Shown here: one piece after another, positions 21,197-27,918 of the stretch
Position numbering within the stretch: the stretch's first letter is position 1
Layout of the letters: each line of letters starts with the position of its first letter
Origin: a virus
Length of the DNA stretch: 47,294 bases
Strand: one strand, 5' to 3'
IMG/VR virus record: IMGVR_UViG_3300000545_000001
Coordinates: 1-47,294 of that record
Made by a program: the position numbers and the translations under genes
The notes under the pieces: model-generated
Told to the model about the DNA's origin: nothing
Database searches by the model: none
Seen by the model: the letters and a program-made list of their open reading frames with translations, nothing else

Positions 21197-21412
21197 ATGG
21201 ACACCCCCAACCCACCACTCTCCGCACATGTACCCGACGACATGCCACGCGAAGAGGGGGCCTTCGTTCTCGAAGACCCCCTCGTGCGTGAACAGGTTGC
21301 AACGATCCTCCGCCGGGGAATCGCCCGTGCCGATGCCAAGCGAGCCCTCAGGGCAGATGGCGCCACCGGGGGTCAACCCGGCTCACGTCGAAGCGGTTCC
21401 CGCCCCGAGTAG
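21197..21412 (+). CDS. Small protein antiparallel to the integrase 3' end, unknown
   Basis: A 71-aa protein starting MDTPNPPLSAHVPDDMPREE, with a helical middle (DPLVREQVATILRRGIARAD) and a Gly/Ser/Arg tail. A GCGGAA-like RBS is weak. Its last 65 bases run antisense over the end of the integrase gene, so it is convergent with it. A regulatory role near the integrase is possible. Coding status is moderate. Confidence 0.45.
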   Translation: MDTPNPPLSAHVPDDMPREEGAFVLEDPLVREQVATILRRGIARADAKRALRADGATGGQPGSRRSGSRPE

Positions 21413-22862
21413 CAGGGTGGATGACGACCTGATGCAGCACGGCCCGCAGGATGGTGCGCTGTTCGGCCAGCGTCAGCTCGTGCCAGCCCTCCAGCACGTG
21501 GTCGGGGTCGATCTGCCCGGTGGGGGGCGGCAACTGGTCGAGCGCCCGGGTGGCCTTGGCCTCCCGCTCATCGAGTGAAGCGGCGTCCTTCATCCACGTC
21601 TTGCGGCTGATGTCCCCGCTGTCCTTGGCGGCCTGGTTGAGGTCCCGCTCGACCTCGATGTCCTCCAGCTCCCGCTTGAGCCGCACCCGGTCGGCGCCGT
21701 GGGCGTCCTTGCGGGCCAGCCACTTGCGGAACTTGGGCTCGGTGAGCTTCACCATGAGCTGGGCGACGACATCATCGTCCACGCCCTTGACGCTCACGCT
21801 GGTCCGGTCGCACCCGCCCCTCGACGTGGGGCACAGGTACATAGGGGAGCGGCCGGCCCGCACGGAGCCCGACAGGGTCGTGCCGCAGTGGGGGCAGGCG
21901 GCGATGCCGCTGTTGAGGTAGCGGACGGGGTTGGTGGTGTAGCCCCGCTTGACCCGTCGCCCGTCCCGCGTCTTCACGGTGCCGGCCGTCTTCAAGAACA
22001 CCTGCATCCGGTCCCACGTCTCGCGGTCCACGACGGGGTCCCAGTTACCCTCGCCGACGATCTCCGCCTTGTAGACGCGCAGGGCAGTGACGGTAGGGGC
22101 ACGGAGCAGGGCACGCACGGTCGTGGGTCGCCAGACGGCCCGGCCCCGCACGGTCGGGATCTCCCGGGCGGTCAGGTCAGCGGCGATGGCGTTGATGGGC
22201 TCGCCGGCCAGCACCCGCTCGAAGATCTCCTGAGGGACGCCGGCCACCTCTTCATCGGGCACCAGGGTGGCGCCGCCCCTGGTCGGCCGGGGGCCACGGA
22301 CGTAGCCGAAGCACACTCCCCCGTTGGCCTTGCCCTGGCGGGCCAGGCTCTCCTGCGCTCGTCGCACGTTCACGCTCACGGTCTCCCCGTAGTCGGAGTC
22401 GATGGCCAAGTCGATCTTGGACTTGATGGCCTTGCCCCGACCGATGTCGACCACGCCGCCCTTGCCCCAGCAATGCCACTGGTCGATGCCGGCGGCCAGG
22501 CAGTCCTGACGGAGCTTGGCCCACTCCATCTCGTTGCGCAGGAACCGGGCCTGAGATTTGCCGACGACAGCCCCGACCTTGCCGGCCCGGATGTCGGCCC
22601 GCATCTGGTTGAACGCCGGGCGTTCGGTCTCCGCGTGCGACGCCGAGATGCCGTCGTCGGCGTAGATCCGGTAGGCCCGACCCGGCCATAGCCCGGTCAC
22701 GTAGTGGACCCCGCCCTCGTTCTGGTTCCCGACGGAATCGATGGTTCCGTTGGGGTTGGCGGAGTAGCGGGAGTAGATGGCGCTCGGCAGCTCATCGAGC
22801 ACTGTCTGCGGGTCTGGATGGAGGTTGGGGAGCTGAGAATGGTTCGGCATGCCTTGTACCAT
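21348..22862 (-). CDS. int: Large serine integrase
   Basis: A 504-aa site-specific recombinase. The N-terminal resolvase domain starts AIYSRYSANPNGTIDSVGNQ; S34 within YSRYS is the likely nucleophile, with R32 nearby, and YADDGISAS (67-75) is the next conserved block. A recombinase domain follows at about 185-290 (CFGYVRGPRP, VRALLRAPTV). A zinc-ribbon has C323, C326, C344 and C351, and a coiled coil follows at about 385-450, as in phiC31/Bxb1-type enzymes. The start is uncertain: ATG 22862, ATG 22850 and TTG 22907 are in frame, and none has a good RBS. It integrates the phage at attP x attB, and the Gp3-like protein is its probable partner. Confidence 0.92.
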   Translation of the reverse strand: MVQGMPNHSQLPNLHPDPQTVLDELPSAIYSRYSANPNGTIDSVGNQNEGGVHYVTGLWPGRAYRIYADDGISASHAETERPAFNQMRADIRAGKVGAVVGKSQARFLRNEMEWAKLRQDCLAAGIDQWHCWGKGGVVDIGRGKAIKSKIDLAIDSDYGETVSVNVRRAQESLARQGKANGGVCFGYVRGPRPTRGGATLVPDEEVAGVPQEIFERVLAGEPINAIAADLTAREIPTVRGRAVWRPTTVRALLRAPTVTALRVYKAEIVGEGNWDPVVDRETWDRMQVFLKTAGTVKTRDGRRVKRGYTTNPVRYLNSGIAACPHCGTTLSGSVRAGRSPMYLCPTSRGGCDRTSVSVKGVDDDVVAQLMVKLTEPKFRKWLARKDAHGADRVRLKRELEDIEVERDLNQAAKDSGDISRKTWMKDAASLDEREAKATRALDQLPPPTGQIDPDHVLEGWHELTLAEQRTILRAVLHQVVIHPATRGGNRFDVSRVDPRWRHLP

Positions 22863-22910
22863 ACCGGGAACGTACACACGAGTGCAAATGTCAGCCCTAG
22901 GTGACAAGGC
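22851..22910. other. attP: Candidate attP at the integrase 5' end
   Basis: A 60-bp segment bounded by GCCTTGT (22851-22857) and its inverse ACAAGGC (22904-22910), with imperfect symmetry further in. Serine integrases use attP sites of about 50-60 bp with imperfect inverted symmetry, very often just upstream of int. The crossover dinucleotide cannot be fixed from this sequence alone. Confidence 0.35.
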
Positions 22911-22918
22911 CGAACGGC

Positions 22919-23173
22919 CTACCAGCCGGTGTCCGGCATGGCCACCACGCCCTCGATGGCCAGATCCTTGCCGGTCTCCGCCGACACCGTCTCCCGCACC
23001 CGGGTCCTCAGGTCGGAGCTGTCCCAGGGCGCCTCGACGTCCACGAGGGACCCGTCGGACAGCAGGTACCGGTAGGTCCGGCGGCGGAAGTGGGCGACGT
23101 AGTGCCGGTCGGCCACGGCCTCCAGCTCGATCGGCACCGGTCGGGGCACAGGGGGTTGCTTCGCCGGGGTCAT
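22919..23173 (-). CDS. Small hypothetical protein upstream of the integrase
   Basis: An 84-aa protein from the ATG MTPAKQPPVPRPVPIELEAV. It reads as a small beta-rich fold (YVAHFRRRTYRYLLSDGSLV) followed by a helix (DLRTRVRETVSAETGKDLAI). It ends about 10 nt before the candidate attP and is divergent from the plus-strand unit at 23268. No known family was recognised. A later ATG start was preferred because the in-frame upstream part lacks an RBS. Confidence 0.6.
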   Translation of the reverse strand: MTPAKQPPVPRPVPIELEAVADRHYVAHFRRRTYRYLLSDGSLVDVEAPWDSSDLRTRVRETVSAETGKDLAIEGVVAMPDTGW

Positions 23174-23267
23174 GTCCCGGGACCTTACCCCGTGGCAGTC
23201 ATCTCCGTCTCCACCCACAAGGGTCGGCTAGCGTTGCCCGATACCCCCAACGTCGCCGGAGGACATC

Positions 23268-23480
23268 GTGACCGAACGTCAAGCTCTGCACGCCTACCTG
23301 ACCACGGCCTCCCATCAGGGGTGGCTCGACTTCGCCGAGGAACATGGCATCTCGGCCACCTCGATCTGCGAGGTATTGGGCGAGGATCTGGCCGACGCCA
23401 AGCTGACCGGTGACGACCGCTTCCTGGACCTGGTCAAGCGAGCCCGCAAGGTCGACGCCTCCCGGAGGCGCAGGGCGTGA
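23268..23480 (+). CDS. Small HTH-like protein
   Basis: A 70-aa protein with GTG start and a strong GGAGGA site 5-6 nt upstream. An HTH-like segment EEHGISATSICEVLGEDLAD lies in the middle, and the C-terminus is basic (LVKRARKVDASRRRRA). It may be a repressor or regulator expressed from the integration region. It is coupled to the next tiny gene by a GTGA overlap. Confidence 0.7.
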   Translation: MTERQALHAYLTTASHQGWLDFAEEHGISATSICEVLGEDLADAKLTGDDRFLDLVKRARKVDASRRRRA

Positions 23481-23566
23481 ACGACGCCCTGACGGTTCTC
23501 TCGCTCGTGGTGCTGGTGGCGGCGGCGGTGATCATCCTGCGCTGGATGGACTCCACTCGCCGGTGA
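23477..23566 (+). CDS. 29-aa single-span membrane protein
   Basis: A tiny ORF starting VNDALTVLSLVVLVAAAVII and ending LRWMDSTRR. It has one clear membrane span and a basic tail, overlapping the previous stop by GTGA and followed directly by a strong terminator. The translational coupling and hydrophobic profile support it as real. Role unknown. Confidence 0.6.
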   Translation: MNDALTVLSLVVLVAAAVIILRWMDSTRR

Positions 23567-23573
23567 GGAAGTA

Positions 23574-23603
23574 GCGGCCCCCGGGCGCGGACCCGGGGGC
23601 CGC
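23574..23603. terminator. Strong bidirectional terminator hairpin
   Basis: Perfect 12-bp stem GCGGCCCCCGGG/CCCGGGGGCCGC with a 6-nt loop. It lies between the end of the plus-strand unit (23566) and the end of the leftward late operon (23653), so it can stop both. Confidence 0.8.
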
Positions 23604-23652
23604 CGTCGCTCGCTCAGAACCCGACCGTTCGCTGCGGACGGGGAGCGGCGCT

Positions 23653-24072
23653 CTAATGCGTATCGCCCCGCTCGCCCAAGAGGGTCCGCAGGGCCGTCAC
23701 CCGACGTTCGGCCGTCTCGGCCCGCATGTGGTTCATGGACGCTTCCCGCCGGGCGTTGTCCCGTTCGGTCAGGGCGTACACCAAGGCGTCGGCCGGGCTC
23801 TCCGCTTCGATGGCGGCCTTGAGGCGATCGTTCTCGGCCCGGATGATCTTGAGGTTGGCCTCGGCCACCGCGGTCTGCTGGTCGGCGATCTTGGCCGATG
23901 CGGCCACCGCCTTGAGTTGCTGGCGCAGCGCATCGAGCCGGTTCCGCAGTTCGGCGATCTTGTCGTCGGCGATGTCCAGCTCGGCCTCGGCCGTGTGCCG
24001 GCCGTCCCGCTCTTTGGCCAGGTCAGCCCGGAGCTTGGCTATCAGGTCGTAGGCGTTCTCGGTGTCGCTCAA
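23653..24072 (-). CDS. Coiled-coil protein, last gene of the late operon
   Basis: A 139-aa, almost fully helical protein with heptad-like repeats (AKLRADLAKERDGRHTAEAE, DDKIAELRNRLDALRQQLKA). The start is TTG, with GGAGGGG 8 nt upstream, and overlaps the preceding stop (TTGA). Function unknown; such coiled coils often act as scaffolds or in lysis control. Confidence 0.7.
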   Translation of the reverse strand: MSDTENAYDLIAKLRADLAKERDGRHTAEAELDIADDKIAELRNRLDALRQQLKAVAASAKIADQQTAVAEANLKIIRAENDRLKAAIEAESPADALVYALTERDNARREASMNHMRAETAERRVTALRTLLGERGDTH

Positions 24073-24482
24073 TCGAACATCCCCTCCAGATGTGCGGGCA
24101 AAGAGATGGCGCCCCTGGTCGGCCAGCGGGACACTTCGTCCAACAGCTCGTTCACGTCCTTGGCGCCCATGTAGCCGGCGACCCGGGAGCCGAGCAGGCC
24201 GTTCTCGTTGATGACGCCGACCTCCACCGAGGTGGGCTCTTCGTTGATGCGCTCGCCCCACGTGTCGTAGTTGGTGCCGTAGTTGCCGGAGCCCCACACG
24301 ATGCTGACGCCCCAGCCGGACTCGAACCACACCCGGGCTCGGCGGATGTGGAACCAGCGGTGTTGGCTGAGTTCGCCCAGGATGGTCCCGTGGTCGATGG
24401 TTTCGCTGTCGATCTCTGCGGGCCATGTCCGGTCGCCGACGGCCAGGAGTTTGTCGCCCACGGCGTGGATGATGACGCTCAT
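24069..24482 (-). CDS. Hypothetical protein
   Basis: A 137-aa protein starting MSVIIHAVGDKLLAVGDRTW. It looks like a compact beta-rich fold with many Trp residues (HRWFHIRRARVWFESGWGVS). It overlaps the macro-domain gene by four bases, so it may work with it. No known family was recognised. Confidence 0.7.
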   Translation of the reverse strand: MSVIIHAVGDKLLAVGDRTWPAEIDSETIDHGTILGELSQHRWFHIRRARVWFESGWGVSIVWGSGNYGTNYDTWGERINEEPTSVEVGVINENGLLGSRVAGYMGAKDVNELLDEVSRWPTRGAISLPAHLEGMFD

Positions 24483-24988
24483 CCCGGCACCACCGCCATG
24501 TCCTCGTCGTCGTACACGTGCACGTCCTTGGCGTAGAGGACCGACTCGACCAGCGGGCCGACTTCATCCCACGTGCCCCCGGCCAACCCGCAGCCAATGC
24601 GGGGCATGACGATCATCCGCTCGTCGTCGTCGGCGAGCACCCTCAGGCATGCGGCCAGAGCGTTGATGTCGAGGGGGTGACGGTTGACGGCCGTGCGCAG
24701 CCCGCGCTGGGCGACCATGTTCGCGACCCATCGGCCGTGCCACGGTCCCCGGTTGACCTCCCGGCCGACGCCGACCCATTGGACGGCCCCGAGGCGGAAC
24801 TTGAGCGACCCGTGCACGCCCTGTCGTGCCCACCGCTGGTACTGCTCTTTGGCCCGGGGGTAGCGCGTGGCGATCTGGCGGGCGAAGCCAGCCCCGAACG
24901 CTCCGGTGTCGGAGACGATGTGGGCGATGACCAACCGGCCGGACAGGTCGGGGTCGGTGGCGTCACCTACGTGATAGGTGACCGTCAT
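24479..24988 (-). CDS. Macro domain protein (ADP-ribose binding or hydrolysis)
   Basis: A 169-aa single macro domain. The hallmarks are AHIVSDTGAFGAGFARQIAT (the variant of the N-x-x-G loop seen in Poa1/TARG-like proteins), RYPRAKEQYQRW, LGAVQWV near the centre, and the phosphate loop MPRIGCGLAGGTWDEV. Macro domains bind ADP-ribose and some remove ADP-ribose from proteins or nucleic acids or process ADP-ribose phosphate. In phages this can counter NAD-based or ADP-ribosylating host defences, or act in NAD recycling. Which applies here is not visible. The gene is coupled to both neighbours by ATGA-type overlaps. Confidence 0.85.
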   Translation of the reverse strand: MTVTYHVGDATDPDLSGRLVIAHIVSDTGAFGAGFARQIATRYPRAKEQYQRWARQGVHGSLKFRLGAVQWVGVGREVNRGPWHGRWVANMVAQRGLRTAVNRHPLDINALAACLRVLADDDERMIVMPRIGCGLAGGTWDEVGPLVESVLYAKDVHVYDDEDMAVVPG

Positions 24989-25257
24989 CAGGTGGCTCCG
25001 CAGTTGGTGATTCGTCCGTCCCGCAGCTCGTGGCCGTTGACGGGCTGGCCGCACTGCGGGCAGGGGCCGCTGTTGCACTTGGGACAGATGGCGGCCAACG
25101 CCGTGCCGTCCTCGATGAGCCCACCGTGGTAGCCCTCCGATCGGGCGACCCGGTGTAGGTCCCGCAGGGTCTGGTCGGGGAACTCCATGCGGTCGCCGCA
25201 GATGATGCAGGCGAAGGCGGCGGGCAGGTCGGAGCTGGGCATCGGTCGCTGGCTCAC
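24988..25257 (-). CDS. Zinc-ribbon small protein
   Basis: An 89-aa protein starting MSQRPMPSSDLPAAFACIIC. Cysteine pairs CIICGDRMEF and CPKCNSGPCPQCG indicate one or two zinc knuckles. It overlaps the macro-domain gene by one to three bases (ATGA), which suggests joint expression. Role unknown; possibly a partner or adaptor. Confidence 0.7.
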   Translation of the reverse strand: MSQRPMPSSDLPAAFACIICGDRMEFPDQTLRDLHRVARSEGYHGGLIEDGTALAAICPKCNSGPCPQCGQPVNGHELRDGRITNCGAT

Positions 25258-25661
25258 TTCAGTCTCGGTAGGTTGCGCCGGTCGGTGGCCACCATCATCT
25301 CTTTCGCACGGGCTCGCATCTCATCGAAGATGTTCACGCCCCGGCCTTGGGTGTTGCCATACAGACAGGAGTTCATGAGCTTGTCGAACTGGTCCTGCAC
25401 GTGGTCATGCGCCTGCTTCGTGGCCTGTTGGATGGTGTCGGCGTAGCCGGCGAGTCCTTCGGCGATGGCTTCGCCGATCAGGTCATCGACCCGCTTCTTG
25501 CTGGCGGCCTGTACCTCGGCCAGCACCCGCCGGGCGTCCTTCTCCGCTTGGCGCCACGCCTGCGTCGCCTCGTGCGCTTCCCGGGTGGCCGCACGGGCGT
25601 CGGCAGTGGCCTGCTCTAGGCGGGCGATGACCGCTTCGAGGTTGGCGATGCCCTCAGCCAT
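25254..25661 (-). CDS. Coiled-coil hypothetical protein
   Basis: A 135-aa Ala/Glu/Arg-rich helical protein starting MAEGIANLEAVIARLEQATA. The C-terminal third is less regular and includes SCLYGNTQGRGVNIFDEMRA. It overlaps the next gene by four bases. No known domain was recognised; a structural or chaperone-like role is possible. Confidence 0.7.
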   Translation of the reverse strand: MAEGIANLEAVIARLEQATADARAATREAHEATQAWRQAEKDARRVLAEVQAASKKRVDDLIGEAIAEGLAGYADTIQQATKQAHDHVQDQFDKLMNSCLYGNTQGRGVNIFDEMRARAKEMMVATDRRNLPRLK

Positions 25662-26082
25662 CGCTCGCCTCGCTGCACTTCCGGCCCCGGTCGGGGTCGT
25701 CCTCGGTCCACCCGCCGCACGCGCAGCACGACTCGTAGCCGCCCGTCGCGATGTGGTCGGGGCAGGTGTAGAAGTCATCGAGCCGTTCCCACGGCTCACC
25801 GCCGGCCTGGTCGGGGTCATACCTCGGCGAAGTGGGATCTATATCACGAGACTCAGCATCCACGACATCCCGGCCAGCGCCACCAGCACGCCAAGCCAAA
25901 CCAGGATGAACCAGCGCTGACGGTTCGTCACGATCGTCCTCCCGTTTGTCGCCGGATGGGGCGCCGGAGGTTCGCGCTCCGGCGCCCCGGTGATCGGCGG
26001 GTTCGACGGCAACCGTCAAATCGTCGTCGCCCACCGAGTCCGATCGGCCCATACTCGGTGTTTCGTCGTTGCTGAGACTCAC
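25654..26082 (-). CDS. Cys-containing hypothetical protein (start uncertain)
   Basis: The frame is open from GTG 26082 (142 aa), and that start overlaps the HTH gene stop by GTGA. The last 69 residues, from GTG 25863, have clear coding character and a Cys cluster (DFYTCPDHIATGGYESCCAC). Between about 25840 and 25930, third-position G/C is poor in this frame but excellent in the frame of a tiny membrane protein. The real layout may therefore be two genes: a C-terminal product of about 69 aa and a tiny membrane protein. No known family was recognised. Confidence 0.5.
   Translation of the reverse strand: MSLSNDETPSMGRSDSVGDDDLTVAVEPADHRGAGARTSGAPSGDKREDDRDEPSALVHPGLAWRAGGAGRDVVDAESRDIDPTSPRYDPDQAGGEPWERLDDFYTCPDHIATGGYESCCACGGWTEDDPDRGRKCSEASDG
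25839..25931 (-). CDS. 30-aa membrane protein nested in another frame
   Basis: GTG start with a perfect GGGAGG site 6 nt upstream. The product reads VTNRQRWFILVWLGVLVALA then GMSWMLSLVI, a single membrane span, with about 25 of 30 third positions G or C. It lies inside the longer open frame on the same strand but in a different frame. The RBS, codon pattern and hydrophobicity make it the better-supported reading of this stretch. Confidence 0.6.
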   Translation of the reverse strand: MTNRQRWFILVWLGVLVALAGMSWMLSLVI

Positions 26083-26327
26083 GGATGATCCCTCACCTTC
26101 TCCAGCGAGACGCGCCACCGGTAGCCCAGTCGACGCGCCCAACGGTCGAGCGTGCGATGGTCGGCGCCGGCCCGGCAACCCATCACCTGATTCAAGTGCT
26201 TCGGGCTAACACGCAACAGGTGCGCCATCTGCACTTGCGTGAGCCCGCACTCAAACTGTGCGCGGCGAAGCTCACGGGCCATCGTCTCGCCCAGCGACGT
26301 GGGCGGGGTTGGTGAGTCAGACACCAT
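26079..26327 (-). CDS. XRE-type helix-turn-helix protein
   Basis: An 82-aa DNA-binding protein. The HTH is ECGLTQVQMAHLLRVSPKHL, followed by NQVMGCRAGADHRTLDRWAR, typical of Cro/C1-like folds. The ATG (MVSDSPTPPTSLGETM) is chosen; an ATG at MARELRRAQ is a shorter option. It lies inside the late operon rather than beside the integrase, so it may be a late regulator. It could also be the immunity repressor if it has its own promoter. No other clear repressor candidate was found. Confidence 0.78.
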   Translation of the reverse strand: MVSDSPTPPTSLGETMARELRRAQFECGLTQVQMAHLLRVSPKHLNQVMGCRAGADHRTLDRWARRLGYRWRVSLEKVRDHP

Positions 26328-26721
26328 CGCCGCCCATAGTCGGGCTTCCGTCAAGCTGGTCAAGCAAATCCGACATAGCGTCCAGGGCGTCGGACGTGGC
26401 GACGGTGGCACCGGCAAGGCGCTGCGACATGGCCTTCACCTCGGCCTCGTCATTCCAGTTTGCGGGCTCGTCCACCTCCCTCGCCGCCTCACGCAGACGA
26501 CACACTTCGCGCACCGCATCCACGACCGCCCGTAGCCGGTCCCGTTCGATCTTCGTGTCGGCCAACTCGGCGTTGACGTCATCGGCGATATTGCGCCAGT
26601 CGTCGCGGTCTTCCTGCAGCCGGTCCCGTTCGGCGAGCAGATCGGCGTAACGCTGGGTGGCCTGGTCGACCTCATAGCGCAGGTCCCAGAAGTGCACCAC
26701 CTCGGGCTGATCGTCGCTCAC
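26317..26721 (-). CDS. Coiled-coil protein
   Basis: A 134-aa protein with GTG start (VSDDQPEVVHFWDLRYEVDQ). Residues about 15-75 form a charged coiled coil (YADLLAERDRLQEDRDDWRN). The C-terminal part is helical with LDAMSDLLDQLDG. It overlaps both neighbours. No family was recognised. Confidence 0.7.
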   Translation of the reverse strand: MSDDQPEVVHFWDLRYEVDQATQRYADLLAERDRLQEDRDDWRNIADDVNAELADTKIERDRLRAVVDAVREVCRLREAAREVDEPANWNDEAEVKAMSQRLAGATVATSDALDAMSDLLDQLDGSPTMGGDGV

Positions 26722-26966
26722 GTGTCCTCCCCGGTCGGCAACCTCCGATGCTCCACCAGCCGCTCCAGCTTGTTCTCGGCGTCGATGAGGCGCCGGCCGT
26801 GGGCGAACAGGGCGGCGTCATCGGTGCCCGGGGCGGTCTCCTGCAGCTCGTAGAAGACCACGACGGCATCGACCAGAGCGGTGGCAGCCGCCAGACAGTC
26901 CTCGATCTCGGGCTCAACGCCCAACACGGCGGCGAGCTGGGCGACGACCGGGTCGGGGATGTTCAC
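26718..26966 (-). CDS. Small helical hypothetical protein
   Basis: An 82-aa protein with GTG start (VNIPDPVVAQLAAVLGVEPE). All-helical by eye, with acidic surface and a central hydrophobic helix (CLAAATALVDAVVVFYELQE). It is coupled by GTGA overlaps on both sides. Confidence 0.68.
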   Translation of the reverse strand: MNIPDPVVAQLAAVLGVEPEIEDCLAAATALVDAVVVFYELQETAPGTDDAALFAHGRRLIDAENKLERLVEHRRLPTGEDT

Positions 26967-27457
26967 TCGTCGTCGCCCTCGTCGTCGTCGTCGTATCCAC
27001 GCAGCGGGTGGACGTCGGAGGTGCGCAACACGTCGCGCAACCGGTCGGGGAGGGTCACCTCGACCGCTTCGAGGGTGCGCTCACCTTCGGGCACCTTGGC
27101 GATGTGGCGCAGCAGATCGGCGACGTCAGCCGGGTCGCCGCTCACGCCACCATCGAACAGCACGTAGGACAGGCTCCAGGCCAGACCGAGCGATACCTGT
27201 CCGGCCATCTCCCAGGAGAGGCCGGTCAGCTTCTCCCACTGCGGGTTCAGGACCACGCCCCAGCCGGCCATGCACGCTCTCGTGCCACAGGCCGGGGGGC
27301 GGCCGGCGACATGGCCGGGACCCCGACTGTCGTCGTTGTTCTCGACGTCGTCCACGAAGTAGTACACGCCCTGGTCCCAGCTCTGAGGCGTGAACTCGAC
27401 GACGTCGGCGACAGCCAGCAGCCGGTCGGTGGTGTTGTTGGGTAGGTCAACCATCAT
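26963..27457 (-). CDS. Hypothetical protein with acidic tail
   Basis: A 164-aa protein starting MMVDLPNNTTDRLLAVADVV. It contains two central cysteines (PACGTRACMAGWGVVLN) and ends in an acidic tail (GYDDDDEGDDE). The CGTxxCMAGW pattern recurs in many phage proteins of unknown function. A GGAGACC site lies just upstream of the ATG. It follows a 28-nt gap, one of the few breaks in this part of the operon. Confidence 0.72.
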   Translation of the reverse strand: MMVDLPNNTTDRLLAVADVVEFTPQSWDQGVYYFVDDVENNDDSRGPGHVAGRPPACGTRACMAGWGVVLNPQWEKLTGLSWEMAGQVSLGLAWSLSYVLFDGGVSGDPADVADLLRHIAKVPEGERTLEAVEVTLPDRLRDVLRTSDVHPLRGYDDDDEGDDE

Positions 27458-27485
27458 GGTCTCCTAGCTTGTTGAGACAAACAGG

Positions 27486-27686
27486 TCAGGCTTCTTCATC
27501 GAGGGGGATGCGCTTGGTGAGCACCACCGCCGTGTAAGCCATCACCGCGGTGAACCCGATCAGCCACCACCGCTCCCCCCGGGTGAGCCCGAACAGGAAC
27601 ACCACGAACCAGATGGTGGCGACCCACGACCAAACGGCGATCCACGCTCTGCGATGCGTAACTGGCCAGTCGATCGGGCTACCCAT
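27486..27686 (-). CDS. Small two-span membrane protein
   Basis: A 66-aa protein beginning MGSPIDWPVTHRRAWIAVWS. Two hydrophobic segments (VWSWVATIWFVVFLFGL and WWLIGFTAVMAYTAVVLT) with a short charged loop GTRGER-like between them, and an acidic C-terminus. It may be a holin or inner-membrane effector. It is coupled to the next upstream membrane-protein gene. Confidence 0.7.
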   Translation of the reverse strand: MGSPIDWPVTHRRAWIAVWSWVATIWFVVFLFGLTRGERWWLIGFTAVMAYTAVVLTKRIPLDEEA

Positions 27687-27918
27687 CGGCCGACCCCGGT
27701 TTCTCCACCAGCTCCGGGTAGGTGTCGGCCAGCATGCGGGCGCAGGCCCCGTGGCCCCACAGGGCGGCGCTGATGAGCCCGGCCCACCAGGTGATGGCCA
27801 ACAGCCACCAGATGTCACTGGTGGCCGACCAGCCGGCGGCCACGCTCGACACCAGCACAATGACGGCCAGGCCGATCTGGAAGAACCGGCCCGGCACCAG
27901 CACGATCCTGGCGGTCAT
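27679..27918 (-). CDS. Small membrane protein with two spans
   Basis: A 79-aa protein. The segments RFFQIGLAVIVLVSSVAAGW and IWWLLAITWWAGLISAALWG are likely membrane spans, followed by a soluble tail. The start is tightly coupled (ATGA-type) to the gene before it. Together with the adjacent 66-aa membrane protein it could form a two-component holin or antiholin pair. Confidence 0.7.
   Translation of the reverse strand: MTARIVLVPGRFFQIGLAVIVLVSSVAAGWSATSDIWWLLAITWWAGLISAALWGHGACARMLADTYPELVEKPGSADG

Noticed and set aside
2641-27476. Shared 10-mer TTGTCTCAAC at about 2644 and (inverted) about 27467
   Set aside because: Both are in gaps, but two copies of a 10-mer in 47 kb are weak evidence of an operator without further copies or conservation.
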